Shown: positions 1 to 8,172, counted from the first letter of the stretch. The stretch is DNA of 64,000 nucleotides from Bradyrhizobium sp. 1 (GCF_023073315.1 NZ_JADPJH010000026.1:12485-76484); one strand, 5' to 3'. Made by a program: numbers and translations. Notes: generated by a model from the letters alone, not told the origin.

Positions 1-24
1 CGTCTCCACATTTGTGTGTTGCCT

Positions 25-84
25 TCCGGGTCCCGGCTCTGCGCCGCAACGCTTGCGCGTTGCAGCTTGTCCGGGACACGAGAG
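25..84. repeat. Partial copy of a palindromic intergenic repeat (family A)
   Basis: This stretch reads from a 'gtcccggctctg' segment to 'gtccgggacacgag'. The same ending occurs near 28.5 kb and 42.9 kb, and related forms lie near 13.0 and 20.4 kb, always between genes. Only the right half of the unit is inside the window here. Confidence 0.6.
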
Positions 85-147
85 TTGAGCACGCTGTAGC
101 CGTGCGCGGGCAATGACGCGGAGAGTGCAGCGATCTATCGCACAAAT

Positions 148-184
148 GAAAACGGGCACGCCTTCATGTGAAGGCATGCCCGCT
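148..184 (-). terminator. Rho-independent terminator of the hsp20-DUF1150 unit
   Basis: On the minus strand a 14-bp stem (153-166 with 169-182) is followed by TTTTCATTTG. The one non-Watson-Crick pair is a G-U wobble only when read on the minus strand, which fits termination of the leftward gene ending at 215. Confidence 0.7.
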
Positions 185-214
185 TGAAACTCTATTGATG
201 CGAAATGCGCGCGC

Positions 215-487
215 TCAGTGCACGCTCATCGCTTGCAGCTCGTTGCTCCAGGCATTCGCCACCGCGGCTTCGCGACTGTCGGTCAGCATGATCGGCGTGC
301 CGTCGGCGGCGTGGAGTGCGAACAGCTTGAGGCCCGGCGCGATTTTCGGCGCTTCGGGAAACAGGCCCGGCACATCCTCGGAGCGGATCTGCTTCACATA
401 GGCGATGTGACCTTCGCCGAGGTTTGCCAGCGTCTCGGGCGAGACGTTGTTGGCTTCGTATTCGAATACAACGTGACCTTCACTCAT
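215..487 (-). CDS. DUF1150 family protein
   Basis: A 90-residue protein of unknown function that matches the DUF1150 family, small alphaproteobacterial proteins commonly encoded just downstream of an Hsp20 gene, as here. The start at 487 is supported by AGGAG eight bases upstream. No signal peptide, membrane segment or catalytic motif is visible. It lies 51 bp after hsp20 in the same direction, before a good terminator, so it is probably co-transcribed with hsp20 and induced by heat. Involvement in the heat-shock response is inferred only from this conserved neighbourhood. Confidence 0.8.
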   Translation of the reverse strand: MSEGHVVFEYEANNVSPETLANLGEGHIAYVKQIRSEDVPGLFPEAPKIAPGLKLFALHAADGTPIMLTDSREAAVANAWSNELQAMSVH

Positions 488-538
488 GGTCTCGACTCCT
501 TCACTGAAACTAAGCGGTCGAGTCCGCTACTCGTTCCA

Positions 539-964
539 TTATTCGTGCTCATTGATAGCGATTGTCTTAACGATCCTCTCCGGTTCAGGCCGGGCAAGAT
601 CGACCGACAACAGCCCGTTCTTCAGATCCGCACCCAGCACCAGCATCCCCTCCGCCAGCACGAAAGTGCGCTGGAAGTGGCGCGCGGCGATGCCGCGATG
701 GATGTATTGCCGGGTCTTGTCGTCCTGCTGCCGCCCGCGAATTACGAGCTGGTTTTCCTCAATGGTTACATCGAGTTGGTCGCGGGTGAATCCGGCGACC
801 GCCAGCGTGATCCGCAAGCGCTCCGGCTGGCCGTCCGATCGGTCGCACCTCTCGATATTGTAGGGAGGGTAACCGTCGGCGCCTTTGACGACGCGATCGA
901 GCACGCGCTCGATCTCATCGAAGCCCAGAAGGAACGGACTGGAAAGCGTGGGAACACGAGACAT
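539..964 (-). CDS. Small heat-shock protein, Hsp20/alpha-crystallin family
   Basis: This 141-residue protein has the length and layout of a class A rhizobial small heat-shock protein: a short N-terminal arm, an alpha-crystallin domain from about residue 35 to 130 (including YNIER, LAVAGF and a FQRTF segment) and a short tail. Such proteins form oligomers that hold unfolding proteins for refolding by DnaK/ClpB in the cytoplasm. The start codon at 964 follows GAGAGGA, which is buried in a putative RNA thermometer hairpin. The gene leads a two-gene unit with DUF1150. Bradyrhizobium strains carry several related hsp genes, so no letter is assigned. Confidence 0.92.
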   Translation of the reverse strand: MSRVPTLSSPFLLGFDEIERVLDRVVKGADGYPPYNIERCDRSDGQPERLRITLAVAGFTRDQLDVTIEENQLVIRGRQQDDKTRQYIHRGIAARHFQRTFVLAEGMLVLGADLKNGLLSVDLARPEPERIVKTIAINEHE

Positions 965-1030
965 AGTTTACAAAGTCCTCTCGAAGCGACTTTGGTACCT
1001 CAGGGCCCTGAAACGGCGCCCCTTGGTCAG
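965..1030 (-). promoter_or_regulatory. ROSE-like RNA thermometer in the hsp20 leader
   Basis: Read on the minus strand, the leader directly before the hsp20 ATG contains AAAGTCGCTTCGAGAGGACT. The Shine-Dalgarno AGAGGA can fold back on TCGCT across a UUCG-type loop, and the stem is extended by AAAGUC pairing with GACUUU. ROSE elements of Bradyrhizobium heat-shock genes have the same terminal hairpin, with a UYGCU motif facing the ribosome binding site. An upstream GC-rich hairpin (CAGGGCCCTG) also fits. The fold was done by eye. Confidence 0.62.
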
Positions 1031-1031
1031 C

Positions 1032-1060
1032 AATATGGTCATATCCCCGTGTGGGTTCAA
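1032..1060 (-). promoter_or_regulatory. Probable promoter of hsp20
   Basis: The minus strand carries TTGAAC (1060-1055), a 17-bp spacer and CATATT (1037-1032), a reasonable housekeeping-sigma promoter. The upstream base gives CTTGAA, which also resembles a sigma-32 -35 box. Initiation near 1025 would give a leader of about 60 nucleotides, just spanning the thermometer. Confidence 0.45.
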
Positions 1061-1289
1061 GGACGTAGCGGGGGCGCCTGTGGATGGGGCATTCCGGTGG
1101 CTCATCCATTCTACCATCGCTGATGTGTCAGCCATGTCTCCGAACGCCCGCCAGGGATTTGTCCGGACTGAGCCGCCGAGCCCTCGGCATGCGAATTCGG
1201 GGCGCGAATTATCTCAATGAAAACAAACCCCCTTCTACTGTGCATGGGTTGTTTTCGCAGTTTTTGATTGCCGGCCCTGCGAAACCCGG
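1061..1289. other. Intergenic region between ugpC end and hsp20 promoter
   Basis: Apart from the repeat at 1233-1266, I see no gene, strong hairpin or other signal here. It lies downstream of ugpC and upstream of the hsp20 promoter. Confidence 0.4.
1233..1266. repeat. Short dispersed repeat (family B), copy 1
   Basis: The segment beginning TTCTACTGTGCATGGG and continuing with a TTGTTTTCG run and a TTTTTG stretch recurs almost unchanged at 39942-39975. Both copies are intergenic. Confidence 0.6.
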
Positions 1290-2372
1290 TCAGGCCTCGA
1301 TTCGCGTCCGCCCGTCGCCGCTGAAAAGGTGCAGCTTTTGACGCAAGGCGGCGACGCGGATTTTCTGGCCGATCGGCGGCGCCTCGGAACCCGGAATGCG
1401 GACGATGACCTCGCCGGGCGGAAGTTCGCCGGGCGTCGCGGCAACGCGCTGTTCGTCCTGCGCGCGCGAGCCGTAGACGAAGGTCTCGGCGCCGACGCGC
1501 TCGATCGCTTCCACGGTGAGCGGCAATGCGACGCCGCCAACTGGGGTCTGGTCGGTGATGACAAAATCCTCCGGGCGGATGCCGAGGATGCCGGCGTCGC
1601 CTGAATTGCCGATCTGCGATTTGATTTCGTCGGCACGCATTGACATCAAATTCATCGGCGGTGCGCCGATGAAGGAGGCGACGAAGGTCGTCGCCGGCTT
1701 TTCATAGATCGCGAGCGGATTGCCGACCTGCTCGACCTGGCCGCCGTTCATCACCACGAGAATGTCGGCGAGCGTCATCGCCTCGAGCTGGTCGTGCGTG
1801 ACGTAGATCGATGTCGTGTTGAGCCGGCGCTGCAATTTGCGGATCTCGACGCGCATCGCGATGCGCAGTTTGGCATCGAGGTTCGACAGCGGCTCGTCGA
1901 ACAGGAATACTTTTGGCTGGCGCACGATGGCGCGGCCCATGGCGACGCGCTGACGCTGGCCGCCGGAGAGCTGACGCGGCTTGCGCTCCAGCATCGGCGT
2001 GAGCTCGAGCACGCGCGCGGCTTCGTCGACGCGGGTCTTGACCTCGGCCTCCTTCATGCCGCGGTTGCGCAGGCCGTAAGCCATGTTGTTGAAGACGCTC
2101 ATATGCGGATAGAGCGCGTAGTTCTGGAACACCATCGCGATGTCCCGATCGGCGGGCTCGACCTGATTGACGATGCGGCCGCCGATGTCGATCTCGCCGC
2201 CGGTGACGGTCTCCAGCCCTGCGACCATGCGCAGCAGCGTGGACTTGCCGCAGCCGGAGGGACCGACCAGCACGCAGAACTGGCCGTCGGCGACATCGAC
2301 GTTGACGCCCTTGATGGCCTCGAAGCCGCCGGGATAGGTCTTGCGGACATTGCGCAGGGTGACGTTAGCCAT
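1290..2372 (-). CDS. ugpC: sn-glycerol-3-phosphate ABC transporter, ATP-binding protein UgpC
   Basis: This 360-residue cytoplasmic ATPase would power import of sn-glycerol-3-phosphate or glycerophosphodiesters. Walker A GPSGCGKST lies at 37-45, the LSGGQ signature at 135-139, and Walker B ending FLFDEP at 155-161. The C-terminal 120 residues form the regulatory TOBE-type extension typical of the MalK/UgpC group. It is the last gene of the leftward ugpBAEC unit, starting 6 bp after ugpE. UgpC-type ATPases are hard to separate from other MalK-like sugar ATPases by sequence; the glycerol-phosphate call rests on the UgpB/A/E neighbours. Confidence 0.9.
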   Translation of the reverse strand: MANVTLRNVRKTYPGGFEAIKGVNVDVADGQFCVLVGPSGCGKSTLLRMVAGLETVTGGEIDIGGRIVNQVEPADRDIAMVFQNYALYPHMSVFNNMAYGLRNRGMKEAEVKTRVDEAARVLELTPMLERKPRQLSGGQRQRVAMGRAIVRQPKVFLFDEPLSNLDAKLRIAMRVEIRKLQRRLNTTSIYVTHDQLEAMTLADILVVMNGGQVEQVGNPLAIYEKPATTFVASFIGAPPMNLMSMRADEIKSQIGNSGDAGILGIRPEDFVITDQTPVGGVALPLTVEAIERVGAETFVYGSRAQDEQRVAATPGELPPGEVIVRIPGSEAPPIGQKIRVAALRQKLHLFSGDGRTRIEA

Positions 2373-2378
2373 GAAAAC

Positions 2379-3227
2379 TCACTTCTCGGTCTCGACTAGG
2401 CCACGCACGAATAATTTCTGCATCGCGACGACGACGAACACCGGCGGCAGCATCGCCAGCACGGCGGTGGCCATCACGATCGGCCATTCGGTCAGCGCGT
2501 CGGTGGTGGTGATCATCTTGCGGATGCCGACTTGGATGGTCTGCATGTCGTCGCGCGTGGTGATCAGAAGCGGCCAGAGATATTGATTCCAGCCGAGGAT
2601 GAACAGGATCACGAACAGCGCCGCCATGTTGGTGCGCGACAGCGGCAGCAGCGTATCCCAGAAGAAGCGCAAGGGACCGGCGCCGTCGATGCGCGAGGCC
2701 TCGAGCAGCTCATCCGGCACGGTCATGAAAAACTGGCGGAACAGCAGCGTCGCCGTCGCCGACGCGATCAGCGGCAGCGCCAGGCCCGCATAGCTGTCGA
2801 GCATGTGCAGATCGGCGACGATCTTGTAGGTCGGATAGATGCGCACCTCGACCGGCAGCATCAGCGTGATGAAGATGATCCAGAAGATCGGCATCCGGAA
2901 CGGAAAGCGGAAGTACACGATCGCATAGGCCGAGATGATCGAGATCGCGATCTTGCCGATCGCGATCGCGAGCGCCATCACCAGCGAGTTCAGCATCATG
3001 TTGCCGACCGGCTCGCGGGTCGAGCCGCTCGTGCCGACGAAGATGGTCTGGTAGTAGACCTCGAAGAAATGGCCGCCGGGCAGCAGCGACATCTGCCCGT
3101 TCGCGATCAGCGCGTTGTCCTGGGTCGAGGCGATGATCGCGATGTAGACCGGGAATGCGACGATCGCGATCCCGATCCACAGGATGCCGTGAGCGATGTA
3201 GCGCCGGATGCCTTCTTCCTCGACCAT
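2379..3227 (-). CDS. ugpE: sn-glycerol-3-phosphate ABC transporter permease UgpE
   Basis: A 282-residue inner-membrane permease of the MalG/UgpE type with about six hydrophobic segments. The EAA loop that contacts the ATPase is visible as 'EASRIDGAGPLRFFWDTLLP' about two thirds along. Its ATG overlaps the ugpA stop by one base (TGATG), indicating translational coupling, and ugpC follows after 6 bp. It would pair with UgpA to form the channel. Confidence 0.9.
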   Translation of the reverse strand: MVEEEGIRRYIAHGILWIGIAIVAFPVYIAIIASTQDNALIANGQMSLLPGGHFFEVYYQTIFVGTSGSTREPVGNMMLNSLVMALAIAIGKIAISIISAYAIVYFRFPFRMPIFWIIFITLMLPVEVRIYPTYKIVADLHMLDSYAGLALPLIASATATLLFRQFFMTVPDELLEASRIDGAGPLRFFWDTLLPLSRTNMAALFVILFILGWNQYLWPLLITTRDDMQTIQVGIRKMITTTDALTEWPIVMATAVLAMLPPVFVVVAMQKLFVRGLVETEK

Positions 3228-4108
3228 CAGTAGGTCACCTTGCGTTCGACGAAGCGGAACTGGATTCCCGTCAGCACGATGACCATGACCATCAGGATCA
3301 CCGATTGCGCCGCGGAGCTGCCGAGATTGCCGCCGAGCAGGCCGTCGGAATAGACCTTGTAGACCAGCGTGACCGTCGACGTTCCGGGACCGCCGCGGGT
3401 CATGGTGTCGATGATGCCGAAGGTGTCGAAGAAGGCGTAGACGATGTTGACGACCAGCAGGAAGAAGATGGTCGGCGACAGCAGCGGGAAGGTCACGGTC
3501 CAGAACCTGCGCATCGGACGGGCGCCGTCGATCGCGGCGGCCTCGAACACGCTTTTCGGGATGGCTTGCAGGCCGGCGAGGAAGAACAGGAAATTATAGG
3601 AGATCTGCTTCCACGCGGCGGCAAGGATGATCAGCGATGCGGCCTGGTCGCCATTCAGTAGCGGATTCCAGTCGATGCCCATGTTGCGAAGATAGCGCGA
3701 GAGCACGCCGAGCGACGGATGCAGCATGAAGATCCAGAGCACGCCGACGACCGGCGGCGCCACCGCATAGGGCCAGATCAGCAGCGTGCGGTAGAGCATC
3801 GAGCCGCGCAGCGGCTTGTCGGCCATCACTGCGAGCAGCAGCGCGAAGGATAGCGACGTGGCGGCGATGGCGAACGAGAAGACGAAGGTGCGAACGACCG
3901 CCTCGAAATAGGCGGCGTCCCTGAACAGGTCGACATAATTCTCGAACCAGACGAAGCTGGTCGACAGACCGAAGGCGTCCTGGAGCAGGAAGGACTGGAT
4001 CACCGCCTGTAGCGCGGGCCAGTAGAAGAAAATCAGGACGATCGCGAGTTGCGGGGCAACCAGCGCGTAGGGCAATAGCCTTGATTGGAAAATGGCTTGT
4101 TTTTGCAT
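3227..4108 (-). CDS. ugpA: sn-glycerol-3-phosphate ABC transporter permease UgpA
   Basis: A 293-residue permease of the MalF/UgpA type. Six or so membrane segments are visible, with the EAA motif 'EAAAIDGARPMRRFWTVTFP' around residues 190-210. It follows ugpB by 45 bp and is coupled to ugpE by a one-base overlap. With UgpE it forms the membrane core of the importer. Confidence 0.9.
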   Translation of the reverse strand: MQKQAIFQSRLLPYALVAPQLAIVLIFFYWPALQAVIQSFLLQDAFGLSTSFVWFENYVDLFRDAAYFEAVVRTFVFSFAIAATSLSFALLLAVMADKPLRGSMLYRTLLIWPYAVAPPVVGVLWIFMLHPSLGVLSRYLRNMGIDWNPLLNGDQAASLIILAAAWKQISYNFLFFLAGLQAIPKSVFEAAAIDGARPMRRFWTVTFPLLSPTIFFLLVVNIVYAFFDTFGIIDTMTRGGPGTSTVTLVYKVYSDGLLGGNLGSSAAQSVILMVMVIVLTGIQFRFVERKVTY

Positions 4109-4153
4109 GATGGGCGACGCCGGCAGACCGAGCGGCCTGCCGGCGCCTTCGCC

Positions 4154-5470
4154 TTATTTTACGGCGGTCTTTTCGAACTGGCGCAGCATGGTGTTGCCGC
4201 GTTCGACGGCGGCATCGAGCGCCTGCTTGGCGGTCTTCTTGCCGGCCAGCGCCTGCTCGATCTCTTCCGACCAGACGTCACGCAGCTGAACCATGTTGCC
4301 GAGGCGCAAGCCGCGCGAATTGTCGGTCGGCTCCTTGTTGGTCAGCTCGATCAGCGGGGTCTCGAGATAAGGCTGATCCTTGTAGAAGCCCTCTTCCTTC
4401 GCCTTGGCGTAGGCCGCCTTGGTGATCGGCAGATAGCCCGAGGCCTTGTGGATGTAGACCTGACGATCGGTGTCCGAGAGGAAGGTCAGGAATTTTGCGA
4501 CGCCCTTGTATTCCTCGGCCGACTTGCCGCCCATGACCCAGAGCGAAGCGCCGCCGATGATCGAGTTCTGCGGAGCGCCCTTGACGTCGGGGTAGTACGG
4601 CATCGGCACGGCGGTGAAGTTGAACTTGGCCTGCGCCTTGACGTTGCCGAAGAACGCCGACGACGTCAGGTAGATCGGGCATTCGCCGGAGGTGAAGCGG
4701 CCTTCGCCGGTGTTGGTACGGCCGGCATAGTCGTAGGTCTTGGTCTTCTGCAGCTCGACCAGGGTTTCGAGATGCTTGACCTGGAGCGGGCCGTTGAATT
4801 CCAGCACGGTGTCGAAGCCGTCGAGGCCGTTGGCCTTGCTGGCGAGCGGCACGTTGTGCCAGGCGGAGAGCTGCTCGAGATTGACCCAGGTGACCCAGGA
4901 GCCGGAGAAGCCGCAGGTGTCGTGACCGGCAGCCTTCAGCTTCTTGGCGGCCTCGAATGTTTCGGGCCAGGTCTTCGGGATCTCGACGTTCGCCTTCTTC
5001 AGCTCGTCGAGGTTGACCCACATCACGGTCGACGACGAGTTGAAGGGGAACGAGAGCATCTCGCCCTTCGAGGTCGAGTAGTAGCCGGTGATGGCGGGCA
5101 GGTAGATCTTGGGATCGAACTTCTCGCCGGCATCGGCCATCAGCTTGTAGACCGGCTTCACGGCGCCGGTCGCGGCCATCATGGTGGCGGTGCCGACTTC
5201 GAACACCTGCATGATGTGCGGGGCGTTGCCGGCGCGGAACGCGGCGATGCCGGCGTTCATCGTATCAGGATAGTTGCCCTTGTAGGTCGGGATCACCTTG
5301 TAGTCGGCCTGCGACGCATTGAAGTCGGTGGCGAGCTTGACGATGACGTCGTTGTTGGCGCCGGTCATCGCGTGCCACCACTGGATCTCGGTCACGGCCA
5401 GCGCCGGCGAAGCCGTCATGCCAACTGCGATTGCAACAGCGGCAGCCGCCCCAAAATGTCGAAGAGCCAT
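4154..5470 (-). CDS. ugpB: sn-glycerol-3-phosphate ABC transporter substrate-binding protein UgpB
   Basis: The 438-residue periplasmic binding protein begins with a clear signal peptide (MALRHFGAAAAVAIAVG, cleavage near ASPALA) followed by the extracellular solute-binding family 1 fold. The start at 5470 is chosen over an upstream in-frame ATG because GGGAGG lies eight bases before it and the signal peptide begins there. 'TEIQWWHAMTGANND' after the signal is typical of UgpB. It is the first gene of the ugpBAEC unit; a possible PHO box lies about 60 bp upstream. It would deliver glycerol-3-phosphate or glycerophosphodiesters to UgpAE. Confidence 0.92.
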   Translation of the reverse strand: MALRHFGAAAAVAIAVGMTASPALAVTEIQWWHAMTGANNDVIVKLATDFNASQADYKVIPTYKGNYPDTMNAGIAAFRAGNAPHIMQVFEVGTATMMAATGAVKPVYKLMADAGEKFDPKIYLPAITGYYSTSKGEMLSFPFNSSSTVMWVNLDELKKANVEIPKTWPETFEAAKKLKAAGHDTCGFSGSWVTWVNLEQLSAWHNVPLASKANGLDGFDTVLEFNGPLQVKHLETLVELQKTKTYDYAGRTNTGEGRFTSGECPIYLTSSAFFGNVKAQAKFNFTAVPMPYYPDVKGAPQNSIIGGASLWVMGGKSAEEYKGVAKFLTFLSDTDRQVYIHKASGYLPITKAAYAKAKEEGFYKDQPYLETPLIELTNKEPTDNSRGLRLGNMVQLRDVWSEEIEQALAGKKTAKQALDAAVERGNTMLRQFEKTAVK

Positions 5471-5530
5471 CAAGTAAACCTCCCTTAGCCGTCCCTTGGC
5501 CGTCAAAAAGATCGCTTGCGCTAGCAGCGC

Positions 5531-5551
5531 CATATGACGTTCACATGACTG
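5531..5551 (-). promoter_or_regulatory. Possible PHO box upstream of ugpB
   Basis: On the minus strand CAGTCATGTGAACGTCAT has two GTCAT cores 11 bp apart, as in PhoB boxes. It lies 61 bp before the ugpB start. In E. coli ugp is a Pho-regulon operon, so the location is sensible, but several positions differ from the enteric consensus. Confidence 0.4.
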
Positions 5552-5697
5552 TGTAAGCGGGAGAAACGAAAGCAGCAAGCGCTGCCAAAAGGGAAGCCGT
5601 CAAATAGGCGAAGACGGAGCGCGCAGCCTCCTTCGTTCGCGGTGCACATGCGTGGGTCGCGCCGCAGTGCGGCATTGGATGTGTGAGGTGAGGGCCC

Positions 5698-6915
5698 CTA
5701 GCGCTTGCGGTCGGGGCCGCAGACCGTGCCCTTCTCGACCATCGCGTCGATCTCGGCCTTAGAGTACCCGAACTCGCCGAGCACCTCCTGCGAGTGCTCG
5801 CTGAATTTCGGTGGCAGGCGGCGCAGGCTCGGCTTGCTGCGATCGAGCCGGATCGGCGAGGCCACGCCCTTGTACCAATCCTTCTCGATAATATCGCCGC
5901 GGGCGATGGTGTGCGGGTTGGTCAATGCCTGGTCGATCTTCTGCACGGGACCTGCGGGCAGGCCTGCCGCGAGCAGGCGATTGCACAGCGGCTCCGCCTC
6001 GTGCTGGCTGAACACCGCGGCGAGCTCGGCGCGCAGCGCCTCGCGGTTGGCGATGCGGTCCTTGTTGCGGGCAAAGCGCGGATCGGTGCCGAGCTCGGGC
6101 TTGCCGATCTCCTTGGCGAGCTTGCGGAAGGTGCCGTCATTGCCGACGCCGATGAAGATGTTGTCGGTCTTGGTCGGGAAGATCGCGTAAGGCACGAGGT
6201 TCGGATGCTCGTTGCCGGTGAGCGACGGCGGCTTGCCATGCATGAAATAATTCGCGGTGTGCGGATGCATGATGGCAAGGCCAGTCTCGTACAGCGTCGT
6301 CTCCAGGAACTGGCCTTTGCCGGAGCGCTGCCGCTCCGACAGCGCCATCAAAATGCCGATCGCTGCATAAAGACCGGTGCCGATGTCGACCAAGGGCACG
6401 CCGATCCGCATCGGTCCGCTCTCGGGCGAGCCGGTCGCCGCGATCATGCCGGTCATGGCCTGGATGATGGCGTCGTAGCCGGGATTGCCGCCGCGCGGGC
6501 CGTCGGCGCCGAAGCCGCAGATCCGGCAATGCACGAGGCGCGGGAATTTCTCGCGCAGCACCTCGTTGCCGATGCCCCATTTCTCCAGCGTGCCCGGCTT
6601 GAAATTCTCGATCAGGACGTCGGCCGTCTCCAGCATCTTGAGCAGCACGAGGCGGCCGCCCTCGGAGGCGAGGTCGAGGCCGATCGAGCGCTTGTTGCGG
6701 TTGATACCGATGAAATAGGCGGCGTCTTCGTCGTGGAAGGGAGGACCCCAGTCGCGCACCTCGTCGCCCGCGGGCGGCTCGACCTTGATTACGTCGGCGC
6801 CATGATCGGCGAGGATCTGGGTGCAGTAGGGACCACCGAGCACGCGCGTGAGATCGATCACGCGCAGTCCGCTCATTGCGCCCGATGCTGCTCCAGAATT
6901 GGCGGCTTCAGTCAT
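5698..6915 (-). CDS. CaiB/BaiF family (class III) CoA-transferase
   Basis: This 405-residue protein belongs to the formyl-CoA-transferase-like class III CoA-transferases, which move CoA between carboxylic acids through an aspartyl-CoA intermediate. The N-terminal 'GLRVIDLTRVLGGPYCTQ' and 'ADVIKVEPP' motifs are present, as is the candidate catalytic Asp177 in PLVDIGTG. Length is normal for the family. It stands alone between ugpB and ohr, so the acid substrate cannot be guessed. An alternative start at 6876 would remove 13 weakly conserved residues. Confidence 0.88.
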   Translation of the reverse strand: MTEAANSGAASGAMSGLRVIDLTRVLGGPYCTQILADHGADVIKVEPPAGDEVRDWGPPFHDEDAAYFIGINRNKRSIGLDLASEGGRLVLLKMLETADVLIENFKPGTLEKWGIGNEVLREKFPRLVHCRICGFGADGPRGGNPGYDAIIQAMTGMIAATGSPESGPMRIGVPLVDIGTGLYAAIGILMALSERQRSGKGQFLETTLYETGLAIMHPHTANYFMHGKPPSLTGNEHPNLVPYAIFPTKTDNIFIGVGNDGTFRKLAKEIGKPELGTDPRFARNKDRIANREALRAELAAVFSQHEAEPLCNRLLAAGLPAGPVQKIDQALTNPHTIARGDIIEKDWYKGVASPIRLDRSKPSLRRLPPKFSEHSQEVLGEFGYSKAEIDAMVEKGTVCGPDRKR

Positions 6916-7060
6916 GCCTTCGCTTCCCCTGTGTCGATCATTTGATCACAGGCCTAGCGAGGTTTGTTTGTGCCAGCAATGGGCTGCCGGGCAGGGCCGC
7001 ATGCACCGCGGAAGCGGCCGGCCCGAGGGGGATCCCGGGCCAGCCAATCCGCTGGTCAGG

Positions 7061-7486
7061 TCAGACGACCGTCAGGCGAACGTCGACGTTGCCGCGCGTG
7101 GCATTGGAATAGGGGCACACCTGGTGGGCCTTCTCGACCAGCGCCTCGGCTTCCGCACGGGCGAGGCCCGGCAGCGAGACGGCGAGATCGATGTCGAGAC
7201 CGAAGCCGCCGGCCGCGCGCGGCCCGATGCCGACGGTCGAGGTGACGGAGGCGTCGTTGGGGACCTTCGGGCCGCCCTGCGAGGACACGAACTTCATCGC
7301 GCCGATGAAGCAGGCGGCATAACCGGCCGCAAACAGCTGCTCGGGATTGTTGCCGGCGCCGCCGCCACCGCCGAGCTCCTTCGGCGTGGTGAGCTTGACG
7401 TCGAGCGCGCCGTCGAGGGTCGCAGCATGGCCGTCACGGCCGCCGGTGGCTTTTGCGCTGGTCTTGTACAGGACGTTCACGGACAT
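7061..7486 (-). CDS. ohr: Organic hydroperoxide resistance protein, Ohr/OsmC family
   Basis: The 141-residue product is a thiol peroxidase that reduces organic hydroperoxides in the cytoplasm. The two catalytic cysteines are at 59 (in AACFIGAMKF) and 124 (in VCPYSNATRGN), the arrangement of true Ohr proteins. The start at 7486 is chosen because GAGGAG precedes it and the family's MSVNVLYKT beginning starts there. It is divergent from ohrR, with two inverted repeats in the shared region. Confidence 0.93.
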   Translation of the reverse strand: MSVNVLYKTSAKATGGRDGHAATLDGALDVKLTTPKELGGGGGAGNNPEQLFAAGYAACFIGAMKFVSSQGGPKVPNDASVTSTVGIGPRAAGGFGLDIDLAVSLPGLARAEAEALVEKAHQVCPYSNATRGNVDVRLTVV

Positions 7487-7540
7487 TTTCGTCTCCTCGG
7501 ATCTTTCGGTTGGGGTGCAATCTTTATCGCAGGCAATTAG

Positions 7541-7597
7541 ATTGCGCGCAATTGAAATTTGCATGCCTCACATTTAATTGTTCGCAATTGAATATGG
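7541..7597. promoter_or_regulatory. Candidate OhrR operators between ohr and ohrR
   Basis: Two AT-rich inverted repeats lie in the divergent promoter region: ATTGCGCGCAAT (7541-7552, perfect) and, centred near 7584, AATTGTTCGCAATT. Both share AATTG/CAATT half-sites. OhrR proteins of other bacteria bind AT-rich inverted repeats in this position, so these are the natural candidates for oxidant-released repression. Confidence 0.5.
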
Positions 7598-7640
7598 CGC
7601 AGGACGGCCCCAGAATGAGGTCTAGCTGGTGAGATTCTCT

Positions 7641-8099
7641 ATGCCCCGGAAATTATCGACCCTGGATCCGCAACGCCTGGACAACCAGATCTGCTTCGCG
7701 GTCTATTCGGCCGCGCATGCCTTCAACCGCGTCTACAAGCCGCTGCTGGACCGGCTCGGCCTGACCTATCCGCAATATCTGGTCATGCTGGTGCTGTGGG
7801 AGCGCGACGACGTGCCGGTCAAGGACATCGGCGAGAAGCTATTCCTGGATTCGGGCACGCTGACGCCGCTGCTGAAGCGGCTCGAGGCGGCTCACCTCGT
7901 GAAGCGCACGCGCTCGAGCGAGGACGAACGCCAGGTGCTGATCGCGCTGACCTCGCAAGGCCACGCTTTGAAGGAGAAAGCGCGCAGCGTGCCGCCGTCG
8001 ATCCTGGCGGCGTCGGACTGTTCGGTCTCGGAACTGGTGTCGATGAAAGACGAGATCGTCGCGCTAAGGGATCGGCTCAATGCGGCGATCGGGGATTAG
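7641..8099 (+). CDS. ohrR: MarR-family organic hydroperoxide sensor OhrR
   Basis: A 152-residue MarR-type winged-helix repressor. The peroxide-sensing cysteine is at position 18 in 'DNQICFAVYSA', matching the reactive Cys of Xanthomonas OhrR; the helix-turn-helix spans roughly residues 60-100, with the wing at SSEDERQVLI. The ATG at 7641 is preferred to a GTG at 7629 because OhrR homologues begin close to this point. It is divergent from its expected target ohr. Oxidation of the cysteine by organic hydroperoxides would lift repression. Confidence 0.9.
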   Translation: MPRKLSTLDPQRLDNQICFAVYSAAHAFNRVYKPLLDRLGLTYPQYLVMLVLWERDDVPVKDIGEKLFLDSGTLTPLLKRLEAAHLVKRTRSSEDERQVLIALTSQGHALKEKARSVPPSILAASDCSVSELVSMKDEIVALRDRLNAAIGD

Positions 8100-8119
8100 G
8101 GGAGTTCTCTAGAACCCGT

Positions 8120-8172
8120 CTTCGCCCTTCGGGCTTCCCGTGGCTGCGCCACGCGTAGCCCGAAGGGCGAAG
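8120..8172. repeat. Perfect 16-bp inverted repeat enclosing a second hairpin, beside tRNA-Ala
   Basis: CTTCGCCCTTCGGGCT (8120-8135) is repeated inverted at 8157-8172, and the interior contains GTGGctgcgCCAC (8140-8152). It starts 2 bp after the tRNA 3' end on the minus strand, so it may help terminate or process the tRNA transcript. There is no T run, and it could equally be a dispersed palindromic repeat. Confidence 0.6.

Noticed and set aside
4085..5488. 467-codon open frame on the plus strand opposite ugpB
   Set aside because: It is antisense to a well-supported ugpB; the long opposite frame follows from high-GC codon use, and its protein has no recognisable motif.
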